This document shows, piece after piece, positions 8,172 to 16,596 of a DNA stretch of 64,000 nt. The position numbers were made by a program, and so were the translations under genes. Source of the stretch: Pseudaquabacterium sp040400895 (lineage in GTDB: Bacteria > Pseudomonadota > Gammaproteobacteria > Burkholderiales > Burkholderiaceae_C); contig JBBAPL010000010.1 in assembly GCA_040400895.1 (NCBI GenBank), positions 1-64,000 on the forward strand, read 5' to 3'. The notes beneath the pieces were generated by a model. That model was not told the DNA's origin. It did not search any database and saw only the letters and a list, made by a program, of their open reading frames with translations. The first letter of the stretch is position 1; every line of letters begins with the position of its first letter.

Positions 8172-9802
8172 GGAACGATCCGGCCGTCTTGCAGCCGGAT
8201 CAGTCGGTCGGCGCAGCCGAAATACTGGTCGTCGTGCGACACCACGACCACCGTGGTGCCACCTGCGCGCAGGGCCGGCAGGATCTCTTCATAGAAGCGG
8301 CGCCGGAACGGTGGATCCTGGTCTGCGGCGAGTTCGTCGAAGATGCAGATCGGCTTCTTGCGCAGCACGGCAACCATGAAGGCCAACCGCTTGCGCTGCC
8401 CGGTCGACAGGTCGGTGTGGGTGAATCGGTTCCCGACGAAGCGGGTCTTGCGCGCCAGGCCCAGGTCGTCGAGCCAGCGTTGGACTTCGACGGGATCGAT
8501 GTGATCGACACCATCGAGTTCTTCGAAGAGATGGAAGTCGGCAAAGACGACTGCGAAGAGTTCTCGGTAAGCGGTGCGCGCACCGGCATCGATCACGACG
8601 CCATCGACACGGATCTCACCGTCGATCGGCTCGTACAGCCCGGTGAGCAGTTTCAGAAAGGTGGACTTGCCTGCGCCGTTGCCACCGACGATGAACAGCA
8701 GCTCGCCGCGGCGAATCTCCAGGTCATGCGGGCCGCTGCGAAAGCTCACATCGCCCGCGGGGTTGGCGTAGTCGAACCGCAACCCGCGCAGCTGCACCTG
8801 CTTGAATGACGCCAGAGCCTCATCGTCACCCGCATGCGCGTGGGCGTCTTCAGACGCCTGTGCGCGACGGCTGGCGGCATCGATTTCAGCTTCGAGACGG
8901 GTCAGACGGTTCACGGCCGCGTCGACCTTGGCCAGCGTGGGCAACATGTTGGCGAACATGGTGAGCGGCCCCATGATGAACAGGATCGTCGCGATCGACT
9001 GGTGAATGGTGTCGCTCTGTGTGGGCCAGTACTGCGGCAGCAGGAACACCAACAAGCCCAGCAGCACATAGAACACACCGCTGGAGAACTGCATGTCGTC
9101 GATCTGCCGCAGATTCGAGCGCTGCCGGGGCGCGTGGGCCTGCACGGCCAGGCGCCGCAGGTCGGCCTGCAGGGCGTCACCGCGGGCGCGGTTGAGCTTG
9201 ACTTCCTTGAAACCCTTCACCATGTCAGTGAACAGCTGGAAGAACGCGCCGTCGCGCTCGGCGGCCTGCGCGCTGTCCGCCTCTGTGCGGCGGTAGTTGC
9301 GGACCAGCTGGGGCACGGCCATCCCCAGCACCACCATGGCCAGGCAGAAGGTCAGCGGGGTCTTCCAGGCCATGTACAGCCCGGTGATGACGAACATCGC
9401 GACGGCGTCCAGCGCGAAGACAACCATCACCAGGCCCTGGTCGATGAAACTGGTGTCCTGCAACAGCGGCGCGTAGTCGCTGGGCTGGCCGCGGCGCTCC
9501 ATGTGGCGCAGATCGACCTTCGCAAGCTTGCCGGTGACGCGGGCCTTGACGCGTTGCAATGCCTCGGCGCTCAACCGGTTCATCAGGCGTACAGCGCGGC
9601 GCAGGCCCGTCACATGCATCGCCAGCATCGCGATGTACAGGGCCAGCAGCAGCAGGCGGGTCCAGTCCCGCGCCGCGCTCTCTGCGGCCAGGTTGGCCAG
9701 CGTGACCACCATGGCGCTGCCCACACCTGACATCGCTGCGAACAGCAGCAGCGGCTCCAACGGCCGACCGGTCTCTTCAGACAGGAACTTCAGCAGCTTC
9801 AT
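8168..9802 (-). CDS. SyrD-type (cyclic peptide) ABC exporter, membrane and ATPase fused, copy 2
   Basis: A 544-residue half-transporter: a six-helix membrane domain (about 15-300) followed by an ATPase domain with Walker A GGNGAGKST (about 373-381), signature STGQRKR (about 466) and Walker B ICIFDE followed by LAADQD, then a switch His in VVVVSHDD. The ATPase signature and overall length fit the cyclic-peptide/siderophore exporter family (SyrD, PvdE). It overlaps the preceding paralog by four bases. Two different half-transporters in tandem suggest a heterodimer that moves the NRPS product, or an intermediate, across the inner membrane. The substrate is not determinable from sequence. Confidence 0.92.
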   Translation of the reverse strand: MKLLKFLSEETGRPLEPLLLFAAMSGVGSAMVVTLANLAAESAARDWTRLLLLALYIAMLAMHVTGLRRAVRLMNRLSAEALQRVKARVTGKLAKVDLRHMERRGQPSDYAPLLQDTSFIDQGLVMVVFALDAVAMFVITGLYMAWKTPLTFCLAMVVLGMAVPQLVRNYRRTEADSAQAAERDGAFFQLFTDMVKGFKEVKLNRARGDALQADLRRLAVQAHAPRQRSNLRQIDDMQFSSGVFYVLLGLLVFLLPQYWPTQSDTIHQSIATILFIMGPLTMFANMLPTLAKVDAAVNRLTRLEAEIDAASRRAQASEDAHAHAGDDEALASFKQVQLRGLRFDYANPAGDVSFRSGPHDLEIRRGELLFIVGGNGAGKSTFLKLLTGLYEPIDGEIRVDGVVIDAGARTAYRELFAVVFADFHLFEELDGVDHIDPVEVQRWLDDLGLARKTRFVGNRFTHTDLSTGQRKRLAFMVAVLRKKPICIFDELAADQDPPFRRRFYEEILPALRAGGTTVVVVSHDDQYFGCADRLIRLQDGRIVP

Positions 9803-11577
9803 GGAAGATGTGCCGCGGCCGGGTCTGGCGGGTGTTGCGCCGGGCGCTCGTCGGCCACGATGGCCCCGGCGTCCAGGCGCAGGATGCGGTCTGCAACATG
9901 GAAGTAGGCGTCGTCATGCGACACCACGATCACGGTGCGCCCCTGCGCCTTGAGGGAGGGCAGGATGTCTTCGTAGAACATGCGCCGGAAGTCCGGGTCC
10001 TGGTCAGAGGCCACTTCATCGAAGATGCAGATGGGGCGTCCCTCCAACACAGCAGCGAGGAAGGCCAGGCGCTTGCGCTGGCCGGTCGAGAGATCGGTGT
10101 GGGTGAAGCGGCCAGCGACGCAGCGCGTCTTGTCGGCCAGGCCGAGCCGGGCGAGCCAGGCGTTGACGTGCTCGTCAGAGACGTCACTGACTCCGTACAG
10201 CCGGGGGAACAGGTGGAAGTCAGCAAGGACGATCGCGTAGAGCGCGCGGTACTGTTCCAGAACGGCCGCATCCACCACCCGTTCGTCCCAGAGCAGACTG
10301 CCGGTGCTGCCCGGGTACAGCCCGGTGAGCAGCTTCAGGAAGGTGGACTTTCCAGTGCCATTGCCGCCCACCAGGAACAGCAGCTCGCCAGCGACGATGT
10401 CGAGCTGGTGTGGCCCCGAAGTGAACATAGTGGTGGCGTCTGCATCCAGGTAACGGAAGGTCAGGCCGTCCAGGCGCACCTTCTGGAACGTGGCGGTGAC
10501 CGCGTCCGGGGCAGGGGCCTGCGGCTCTGCCGCTGCGTCCAGTTGCGCCTCCAAGGCATACAGGCGGCCGACACTGGCGTCGACTGCCGCCAGACCGCCC
10601 AGCGCATTGGTGACGACCCCAATCGGGCCCAGGATGTACAGAATGGTGGCCACCGCCTGGTGCAGCTTGCTGTCGCCGCCCGGCAGCGCGATGGGCAGCA
10701 GGAACACGACCAGCAGCAACAGCAGGTAAAGCGCTGTGCTTCCGAAGGTGTAGTCGAACAACTGCCGCTCGTTGGCCTGCAGCTTGAGGTCGCGCGCTTG
10801 CTCGGTCAGCCCGCGCAGGCGATGGCCAAGCGCATCCCGCTGGCTGCGGCTCATCTGCAGTTCCTTGAAGCCGCCGAGCAGGTCCCCAAAGCCACGCAGA
10901 AAGTCGCCCTCCTTGGCGTTGGCGCTCTGCAGATAACCGGCCGTGGTGCCTGAACGCCACCGGTAGATCACCATGTAGCTCGCCACCACGGCCACCACTG
11001 TCCCGCAGATCAGCGGCGACAACCAGGCCAGATAGACGAAGCTGAAGCTCAGGATCGACAGCGACCCGAAGGTGCCCACGACCAGCTGACCAGAGGTCGC
11101 GATGAGCTGGGTGTCATGGATCAACGCCGAGAAGCCACCGATGCCGCCAGCCTGCTCCACCAGACGCAGGGGCGCGCGCCGCACCTTGTCAGTCAGCCGC
11201 AGTCGCACCTGTTCGATGGTGCGCTCCACGGCGGCCGTGGCTTCGCGCATCGACAGCCGCTGGGTGTACAAAAACAGCGTGAAGGCCACCAGGTAGGCCA
11301 CGAACAGCCGGCTCTCCACCTCAGATTGGCTGACCTGATCGGCTGCCACGTTCAGCAGGCCCAGCATCAAGGCACTGGCAGCGCCCGCCAGCAATGCCAT
11401 GAAGATCACGCGCCCTCTGACAACACTGGTCTCTTGCGTCAGGAAGCGGCGCAAGTTCCCGGTGGCGGGCGCGGAGAAGAGCTGGAATGTGGCTGTGTCG
11501 GCCGAACTGGCCACGTGGGATCCCGGTCTCTCAGTCAGGGCGGTCTTGTGACGACCAAGGCCAAATCGAGCGTGCAA
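9799..11577 (-). CDS. SyrD-type (cyclic peptide) ABC exporter, membrane and ATPase fused, copy 1
   Basis: Paralog of the next gene with the same order: six-helix membrane domain, then ATPase with Walker A GGNGTGKST (about 405), signature LSTGQRKR, Walker B ICIFDEVASDQD and switch His in VIVVSHDD. It is the first gene of the minus-strand operon that ends in the NRPS. The start is uncertain: the longest frame begins with TTG at 11577; GTG 11514 would remove 21 residues and matches the shorter N-terminus of its paralog better. Neither has a good ribosome-binding site. A symmetrical operator-like element lies 24-57 bases upstream of the TTG. Export of a non-ribosomal peptide is inferred from family and neighbours. 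Confidence 0.9.
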   Translation of the reverse strand: MHARFGLGRHKTALTERPGSHVASSADTATFQLFSAPATGNLRRFLTQETSVVRGRVIFMALLAGAASALMLGLLNVAADQVSQSEVESRLFVAYLVAFTLFLYTQRLSMREATAAVERTIEQVRLRLTDKVRRAPLRLVEQAGGIGGFSALIHDTQLIATSGQLVVGTFGSLSILSFSFVYLAWLSPLICGTVVAVVASYMVIYRWRSGTTAGYLQSANAKEGDFLRGFGDLLGGFKELQMSRSQRDALGHRLRGLTEQARDLKLQANERQLFDYTFGSTALYLLLLLVVFLLPIALPGGDSKLHQAVATILYILGPIGVVTNALGGLAAVDASVGRLYALEAQLDAAAEPQAPAPDAVTATFQKVRLDGLTFRYLDADATTMFTSGPHQLDIVAGELLFLVGGNGTGKSTFLKLLTGLYPGSTGSLLWDERVVDAAVLEQYRALYAIVLADFHLFPRLYGVSDVSDEHVNAWLARLGLADKTRCVAGRFTHTDLSTGQRKRLAFLAAVLEGRPICIFDEVASDQDPDFRRMFYEDILPSLKAQGRTVIVVSHDDAYFHVADRILRLDAGAIVADERPAQHPPDPAAAHLP

Positions 11578-11600
11578 GAAATTGCAGACTCACCCTGAAA

Positions 11601-11634
11601 GGTTTATCGGTTTAGATTTGTAAACCGCGTAAAC
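11601..11634. promoter_or_regulatory. Nested inverted repeat, probable operator of the exporter/NRPS operon
   Basis: Four half-sites of the type GTTTA/TAAAC in 34 bases: CGGTTTA (11608-11614) faces TAAACCG (11621-11627) across six bases, and a further GGTTTA (11601) and TAAAC (11630) flank them. The element sits in an AT-rich island just upstream of the first exporter gene. The 11-base word at 11620-11630 recurs upstream of tpsB. Confidence 0.5.
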
Positions 11635-12066
11635 AAAGAATAACAGCAAACACGTACCAATGACCCGTGAAGTTCTGCGCACTGCTGCGGCGACCCTCTC
11701 GTCGTTTCGTGTGGAACCCAACATGCAAGGTTGCTATCGCCGTCGAGCCAGATGTGCGGTGTGCCGGCGGTCTTTCAGCTGGGTTGACTTCAGCGCGCGT
11801 GGCGGCATCTGGACTCCTTCCAGTGCGGGGCGTGGCTGCACGCCGAAGGGGGGCAGATCGCGACGGCAACGCCTTGATTGCGCTGCGCTTGGCAGCGCTG
11901 CCCGCACGGCCTCAACCTGCGGATCGCCTGAGGATCCCAGCAACTCCATGCCCAAGGGTGGACGCGCGTGGTTGTGGCGAAACCCAGCACGGAACAGGTG
12001 TGAGACGTTCTGGTCAGGCACCGCCCGGCAGGCATGGCCCGTCGCGTGGGCAGCGTCTGGTCCGCC
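11635..12066. other. About 430 bases with no recognisable gene
   Basis: Lies between the end of the secretion operon (stop at 12067) and the exporter operon. Several short frames are open on both strands, but none shows a family, a ribosome-binding site or consistent codon bias that I can defend. The part next to 11640 is AT-rich and probably carries the promoter of the exporter operon. I see no clear terminator hairpin. Confidence 0.4.
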
Positions 12067-12711
12067 TCAGGGTCGCGCCCGCCGACGCACGATCAGCGTG
12101 GTGTCTGGAACTTCCGGCTCGGTGGTGGCCGGATCGTCGGCAACCGGGGTGTCCACCCGCACGTTGGCGCCGCTGACCAGCCCATTCGCGCGAGCGCCGT
12201 CGCGAGCGCCTGCATCTGCAGGCCGGGCGAAGACCCAGGCACTGTAGGCGGCTTGCGCGCTGAATCCGGCGAAGCGCTCATCGAAGCCGGCCGCCTTGAT
12301 GGGCCTGCCACGGGCCAGGCTGTAGACGCCCAACAATTGCTCGCCGTCTTCGGTGAACACCAGCCCCCAGCGCTTGGACCCTGTCAGGGGGTCGCTGTAA
12401 ATGCGCCGCAAGTGGCGCACGGTGCCCGGAAAACGCGGGTCACGCAACAGGTCCTCCAGCGCCTTCGGTGCATCGGGCGTGCCACGCGGTGTCACTGCCG
12501 CGTACCGCCCCAGCGCGTCGGAGAACTCAGCGCCGATCTGGAGCAGGGCCTCTTCGGCGACGCGCCGGTGCGCTTGCAGTCCAACCCGCACCCCCGCCGT
12601 GCCCACCAGCGCCAGCACGGCGATCAACGCCAGCACGCCGATGTAGGTGAAACCGGTGCAGCGGGCCCGGTAGATCGCGGCCAGGCGCAGGCGCGGTACG
12701 GTCTGGCTCAC
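12067..12711 (-). CDS. Minor pseudopilin-like protein lacking Glu+5
   Basis: A 214-residue protein with a prepilin-like N-terminus: a basic leader of about 19 residues, then G|FTYIGVLALIAVLAL. Position +5 after the cleavage glycine is Gly, not the usual Glu, a deviation known from GspK-like tip pseudopilins. The rest is soluble (LEDLLRDPRFPGTVRHLRR; RRIYSDPLTGSKRWG), resembling 'type II secretion system protein' entries of MSHA-like loci, and ends with a basic tail. It is the last gene of the 28-kb operon and overlaps the previous gene by four bases. Role inferred: tip or initiation subunit of a periplasmic pseudopilus. Confidence 0.78.
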   Translation of the reverse strand: MSQTVPRLRLAAIYRARCTGFTYIGVLALIAVLALVGTAGVRVGLQAHRRVAEEALLQIGAEFSDALGRYAAVTPRGTPDAPKALEDLLRDPRFPGTVRHLRRIYSDPLTGSKRWGLVFTEDGEQLLGVYSLARGRPIKAAGFDERFAGFSAQAAYSAWVFARPADAGARDGARANGLVSGANVRVDTPVADDPATTEPEVPDTTLIVRRRARP

Positions 12712-13142
12712 AAGGCGGCGTACGGCTTGCCACTGAGACCCACGCCGGCCGCACCGCTGCGCAGGTTGAACACCCTGCCGGCCACACCGGTGGCCGGGGC
12801 CTCGATCACCCAGGTCTGGGTGCTGTCGGTCACAGGGTCCAGCGGCAGGCTGCGCAGGTAGCCCTTGTCGACCAACTGCTCGAGCGACTCCGGGTAGCGG
12901 CCGGTGTCGTTGAAATGCTTGTCGATGGCGTCGCGCGTCAGCCGCAGGTTCTCGGTCAACACGGTCTGGGCGGCGCTGTCGAGGGCCCGCATGTAGCGCG
13001 GCAGCGACAGCATCAGCAGCGATGCGACGATCGTCAGCACCACCAGCAGTTCGATCAAGGTGAAGCCCGTCGGCCTCCGCCTGTTCGGTGCTGCCAGCGC
13101 GGTCGTGTGCTCGATGGTCTCACCAAGCGGCATAGGGAACAC
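12708..13142 (-). CDS. GspG-like pseudopilin (second)
   Basis: A 144-residue prepilin with leader of about 26 residues and the type III signal G|FTLIELLVVLTIVASLL (Glu+5 present). The globular part has NDTGRYPESLEQLVDKGYL and PLDPVTDSTQTW, the 'RYP...L..LV..GYL...P.DP' pattern typical of GspG/MshA-type minor subunits. Processed by a prepilin peptidase that is not encoded in this window. It overlaps both neighbours (23 bases with the 175-residue pseudopilin; 4 bases with the 214-residue one), so the three pilin genes are tightly coupled. Confidence 0.87.
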   Translation of the reverse strand: MFPMPLGETIEHTTALAAPNRRRPTGFTLIELLVVLTIVASLLMLSLPRYMRALDSAAQTVLTENLRLTRDAIDKHFNDTGRYPESLEQLVDKGYLRSLPLDPVTDSTQTWVIEAPATGVAGRVFNLRSGAAGVGLSGKPYAAL

Positions 13143-13647
13143 CGTTCAGGCCAACCGCAGCCGAGGTTGAATGCACATCGAAGACATCGGCGCCCGGCCG
13201 GGGGTTGGAGGCGTCGCTGGCATGGCTGCGCAAGCCCCAGGCACCATCGCCAGCCGCGTCCGCCCGTGCGGTCATCGGATCGCCCGGCACCCGGCGCAGA
13301 AACCGCAGCACCCGGCCTTCCGGATCCTTCAGATCCACCACGCCGTCCACCAGCACCTGCAGCGACGGCGGATAGCCCGAGCCGCCGACGGGCCTGGCGA
13401 TCCTGCCTTGGTCGACGGCCCGCTTGTAGGCGTCCAGTGCTTGCCGGATCTCGAACAGGTGGCGCGTCAGGGTTTGCTCGCGCTGTCGTTGCACGGCCAT
13501 CTGGGCCACCGGCACCACCAGCGATGCCAGCAAGCCCATGATGGCCAGCACCACCAGCAGCTCGATCAGCGAGAAGCCAGATCGGCTGCGCCCCAGGCGC
13601 CTTGCCGACCACGGCCCCGGCTGGAGGCCGCATGCCGACATGCTCAC
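13120..13647 (-). CDS. GspG-like pseudopilin (first of the 3' trio)
   Basis: A 175-residue prepilin. A basic leader of about 23 residues ends in G|FSLIELLVVLAIMGLLASL with Glu+5. The soluble domain shows GYPPSLQVLVDGV, RFLRRVPGDPMT and WGLRSHASD, features of GspG-like type II secretion pseudopilins (about 130-180 residues). It starts within the last bases of the secretin gene (ATGA overlap at 13644-13647) and runs into the next pseudopilin gene. Likely part of the pseudopilus built by the GspE/GspF machine of the same operon. Confidence 0.87.
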   Translation of the reverse strand: MSMSACGLQPGPWSARRLGRSRSGFSLIELLVVLAIMGLLASLVVPVAQMAVQRQREQTLTRHLFEIRQALDAYKRAVDQGRIARPVGGSGYPPSLQVLVDGVVDLKDPEGRVLRFLRRVPGDPMTARADAAGDGAWGLRSHASDASNPRPGADVFDVHSTSAAVGLNGVPYAAW

Positions 13648-15473
13648 GGTGCCAGCACTGGCGTGCCAGACGTGGCCGAGCGCTGGCGCACGCTGCTCTC
13701 GGTGCCGCTCGGCACTGCGCTGGCGGCAGCGCTGGGCTGTGTCTGGTTGCGGACCAACCGCGGCGTGATTGACAGCACGATTTCAGACCGCTTGCCGTTG
13801 GCCAGGGTGCTGCTGAACAACTGGCCGGCCACCGGCAGGTCGCCCAAGCCAGGCACCTTGGTGGCACTGCGTCGGTCCTCTTCGCTGATCAGGCCGGCCA
13901 GCACCTGGGTCTCGCCGTCCTTCAGACGCAGGGTGGTGTTGGCCGCCCGGGTGCCAATGGTGTAGGTGGACGATCCGCTCGACGTCTTCTGGGTGCTGAC
14001 GATGTTGCTGACCTCCAGCGCCATGCGGATGGTGATGTCGCCATTGACGAAGATGGTCGGCTCGACCTCGAGTTTCAGGCCCACATCCAGGTACGTGACC
14101 GACTCGGTGGCAAAGCCGGTTGCATTCACCGTGGTGGACACGCTGGGCACGCGGTTGCCGATCATCACCCTGGCCTTTTCCCGGTTGAGCACGCGGATGC
14201 GCGGATTGGCCAGCAGGTTGCTGTCGCCGTCTTCCTGGTGCAAGTTCAATTTCGCCGCATCAATCGCCGCGCCCAAGGTCGCTGCACTCAGATTGCGCAG
14301 GCTGCCCAGGGTCAGACTGCCAGTGCGGTCAACCGGGATCGGCGTCAGGGTCAGGCTGCCCGGCCAGGCCAGGCCCAGCTCGGTCAACAGGTCACGGCCG
14401 ACCTCCAGCACGTCCACCTCCAGCATCACCTCGGGCTCGGCAACATCTTGCAGGGCAACCAGGCGCTCGGCCAGTGCGATGGCGTCGGCGGAGTCGCGCA
14501 CCATCACCATGTTGAGCTTCTCGTCGACCACCACATCGCGCGACTTGACCAGGGTCTTGATCAACTCGGCAACCGCTTTGGCGTTGGCGTTGTTGAGCAC
14601 GAAGGTCTTGACCAGCAGCGGTTGGTAGTCCTTGAGCTTGGCCGGGGTGTTGGGATAGATGAACAGGGTGTTGCCGTCCATCACCAGCTGCTCGAGCTGG
14701 TTGGCCATCAGCAGGTACTGGATGGCCGCACTGCTGGTCACGTCGCGCAGCGCCAGTGAAATCTTCTGATCCGAGCGCACATCCTTGTCCAGCAGGATGT
14801 TCAGGCCCGACGCACGGCTGATGACATCGAACACCTGCTTGATTGACGCCTCCTTGAAATCGATGGAAACCTTCGCCGCCCACGGGCCTTTGGCGCTGGC
14901 CGCAGCCAGGGCGGCCTCGTCGGCGGCGGCCATCTGGCGCCCCAGGGTGAGCGCTTGCGCTTGCGCCGGGTCTTCCAGCAGCGCCCGTGTCAAGCGCGCC
15001 CTGGCAGATTCAGCCTTGCCGTCTGCCCAGTCGGCGCTGGCCTGGCGCACCAGTTCGGTAGCCCGCTCATGCTGCTGCACCTGGGCCAGGCCGGTTCGGG
15101 CCGGGACACTGGCCGCATCGATGGCCAAGACCCGCTCAAACGCCTGCCTGGCATCGTCAGGCCGCGCATCGCGCAAGGCTTGGCGGCCTTGTCGGAGCAG
15201 CATGTCCATCCACTTCAACCGTGTTGACAGCAACAGCGTGCGGTACTGGACGTTGTCCGGCGCCTGGGCGACAGCCTCCTGCAGCTTGCGCACGCCGTCC
15301 GCAGTCTGGCCGGTCGCCAGCAGCCCTTCGGCCGTGCGGAACGCGGCCTGGCCTGCGCACCCGGACAGGATCAGGCAGATCAGTGCCGCCGACAGCTGCA
15401 GCAGTGGCTGGCGTGACGGCGATCGGCGTGCGGGTGCAGCGGCACCGTTGGAGGGGGGGAGCAACTGGTTCAT
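13644..15473 (-). CDS. gspD: Lipoprotein secretin with N-terminal TPR region (GspD/MshL-like)
   Basis: Outer-membrane gated channel of the type II/type IV pilus machine, 609 residues. A signal with lipobox LILSGCAG (Cys about 39) is followed by TPR-like helices (about 45-200), an STN/N0-like segment (SIKQVFDVISRASGLNILLD), a secretin N domain (VKTFVLNNANAKAVAELIKT) and the C-terminal secretin domain ending with KVPGLGDLPVAGQLF and IVLSITPRLVR. The TPR region in front of the secretin is unusual for classical GspD and recalls MSHA-type or TPR-fused secretins. I chose ATG 15473, which overlaps the upstream gene by four bases; the open frame further upstream lacks a signal sequence. Confidence 0.93.
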   Translation of the reverse strand: MNQLLPPSNGAAAPARRSPSRQPLLQLSAALICLILSGCAGQAAFRTAEGLLATGQTADGVRKLQEAVAQAPDNVQYRTLLLSTRLKWMDMLLRQGRQALRDARPDDARQAFERVLAIDAASVPARTGLAQVQQHERATELVRQASADWADGKAESARARLTRALLEDPAQAQALTLGRQMAAADEAALAAASAKGPWAAKVSIDFKEASIKQVFDVISRASGLNILLDKDVRSDQKISLALRDVTSSAAIQYLLMANQLEQLVMDGNTLFIYPNTPAKLKDYQPLLVKTFVLNNANAKAVAELIKTLVKSRDVVVDEKLNMVMVRDSADAIALAERLVALQDVAEPEVMLEVDVLEVGRDLLTELGLAWPGSLTLTPIPVDRTGSLTLGSLRNLSAATLGAAIDAAKLNLHQEDGDSNLLANPRIRVLNREKARVMIGNRVPSVSTTVNATGFATESVTYLDVGLKLEVEPTIFVNGDITIRMALEVSNIVSTQKTSSGSSTYTIGTRAANTTLRLKDGETQVLAGLISEEDRRSATKVPGLGDLPVAGQLFSSTLANGKRSEIVLSITPRLVRNQTQPSAAASAVPSGTESSVRQRSATSGTPVLAP

Positions 15474-16015
15474 GGGGCCGCAGCCGGCGTGGGCAGCCGC
15501 TGAGTCAGGTTCAAGGGCAAATAGGTGATGTCGATGGAACCGGCGTGCGCCGCATCGATGCGGTAGAGGCTGCCCAGCAGGGCAGGTGGGCGCACCACAT
15601 GCACCAACTCCCCTTCGGCGAGGTAGATCTCGAGCAGGTTCGCGGTCGCACGCCGGCCGATGTAGACAAAGGGCAGCGGTGGCGCCGTGGCCTGGGGTGC
15701 CAGCACGGCAGGCAATGGCTGCGCCGCCACCGGCGCGGGCGCTGGCGGCTCCCAAGACAGCGGTGGAAACAGTGGCCGCGGCCTGTCCATGGGTTCGACA
15801 GCCGGCCCGTTGCGTGGGTTCAGCGCGCGCACGGCCGCTGGTGCAGCCGTCGCTCCGCTGGTGCCCGGGCTGGTGCGCACCGGGTTCGGCAAGCCCAGGG
15901 CAACGGCCGGCCGGGCGACCGGATCGGCGGTCGGCGCAGGCGAGCCGTCGCCGAACACCGCCAGGCCGGCGGCGCCAACCAAACCGGCGGCCATCAGGGC
16001 ATGGCGGCGCTTCAT
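15470..16015 (-). CDS. PilP/GspC-like secretin-interacting protein
   Basis: A 181-residue protein: an N-terminal membrane helix (about 5-20), a long proline/alanine-rich linker (about 25-110), then a small beta domain (PFVYIGRR, EIYLAEGELVHVVRP, YRIDAAHAGSIDITYLPLN). That domain resembles the HR/PilP fold that links inner-membrane assembly proteins to the secretin. It lies immediately upstream of the secretin with an ATGA overlap, as expected for such a partner. The start ATG 16015 overlaps the preceding gene by four bases. Family assignment rests on fold pattern and position, not on close identity. Confidence 0.75.
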   Translation of the reverse strand: MKRRHALMAAGLVGAAGLAVFGDGSPAPTADPVARPAVALGLPNPVRTSPGTSGATAAPAAVRALNPRNGPAVEPMDRPRPLFPPLSWEPPAPAPVAAQPLPAVLAPQATAPPLPFVYIGRRATANLLEIYLAEGELVHVVRPPALLGSLYRIDAAHAGSIDITYLPLNLTQRLPTPAAAP

Positions 16016-16596
16016 GGCGGGGCGCCCACCTGGCTGGCCAGTCCAGGATGCAACAGCAGCGTCCAGTCCAGCGTCGCGCTGAGCACGCTGTCCGTGACCG
16101 TGCTGCGCTTGAGCTCCACCACGTCCAGCGATGCAAACGGCAAGGCGCGCAACACCTGGTCGCAGAACAGGCGGATGTCGATATCGCGGCCGGTCACCGG
16201 CAACCGCATGGTGTAGCGGTCGATCTGCGCGGCCGCATCCAGGCTGATGCGATACCGACCCTCGGAGACAGTGACCTGGTGCTGGCGTGCGGCCGCCAGC
16301 ACGATGCCAAGGTAGCGTTCGGTGCCTGACGGCTCGCCCAGCACGTCGGTGAACGCCGTCAGTGCAGACACGTCGGTGGGCACAGCAGGCGTGGCCTGGC
16401 GTGGCACCGCCAGTTGCCTGCGTTGGTCCATCAGCACCCGCTGCAACGCTTCGGCCCGGGCGTCTGCATGCACCGTGGCCAACAGCCAGGCGGCAGCGCC
16501 GATCGGCAGCAGCGCCAGCACCAAGGCCGTCACCACATTGCAGCGTGCCCAGCCCAGCTGCAGCCACAGCAGCAATCGCCAGCGCAACGGGGTCAT
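16012..16596 (-). CDS. PilO/GspM-like inner-membrane assembly protein
   Basis: A 194-residue bitopic protein: a short cytoplasmic N-terminus, one membrane helix (about 21-43), a coiled-coil-like segment (DARAEALQRVLMDQRRQL) and a ferredoxin-like C-terminal domain (ERYLGIVLAAARQHQV, VTVSEGRYRI, YTMRLPVTGRDIDIRLF). The order PilM-PilN-PilO-PilP-secretin found in type IV pilus loci places it as the PilO/GspM component of the inner-membrane platform. Start ATG 16596 overlaps the upstream gene by four bases. Confidence 0.75.
   Translation of the reverse strand: MTPLRWRLLLWLQLGWARCNVVTALVLALLPIGAAAWLLATVHADARAEALQRVLMDQRRQLAVPRQATPAVPTDVSALTAFTDVLGEPSGTERYLGIVLAAARQHQVTVSEGRYRISLDAAAQIDRYTMRLPVTGRDIDIRLFCDQVLRALPFASLDVVELKRSTVTDSVLSATLDWTLLLHPGLASQVGAPP

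Noticed and set aside
12034..12861. Rightward 275-codon frame over the pseudopilin genes
   Set aside because: Shadow of the minus-strand prepilin genes with intact cleavage motifs.
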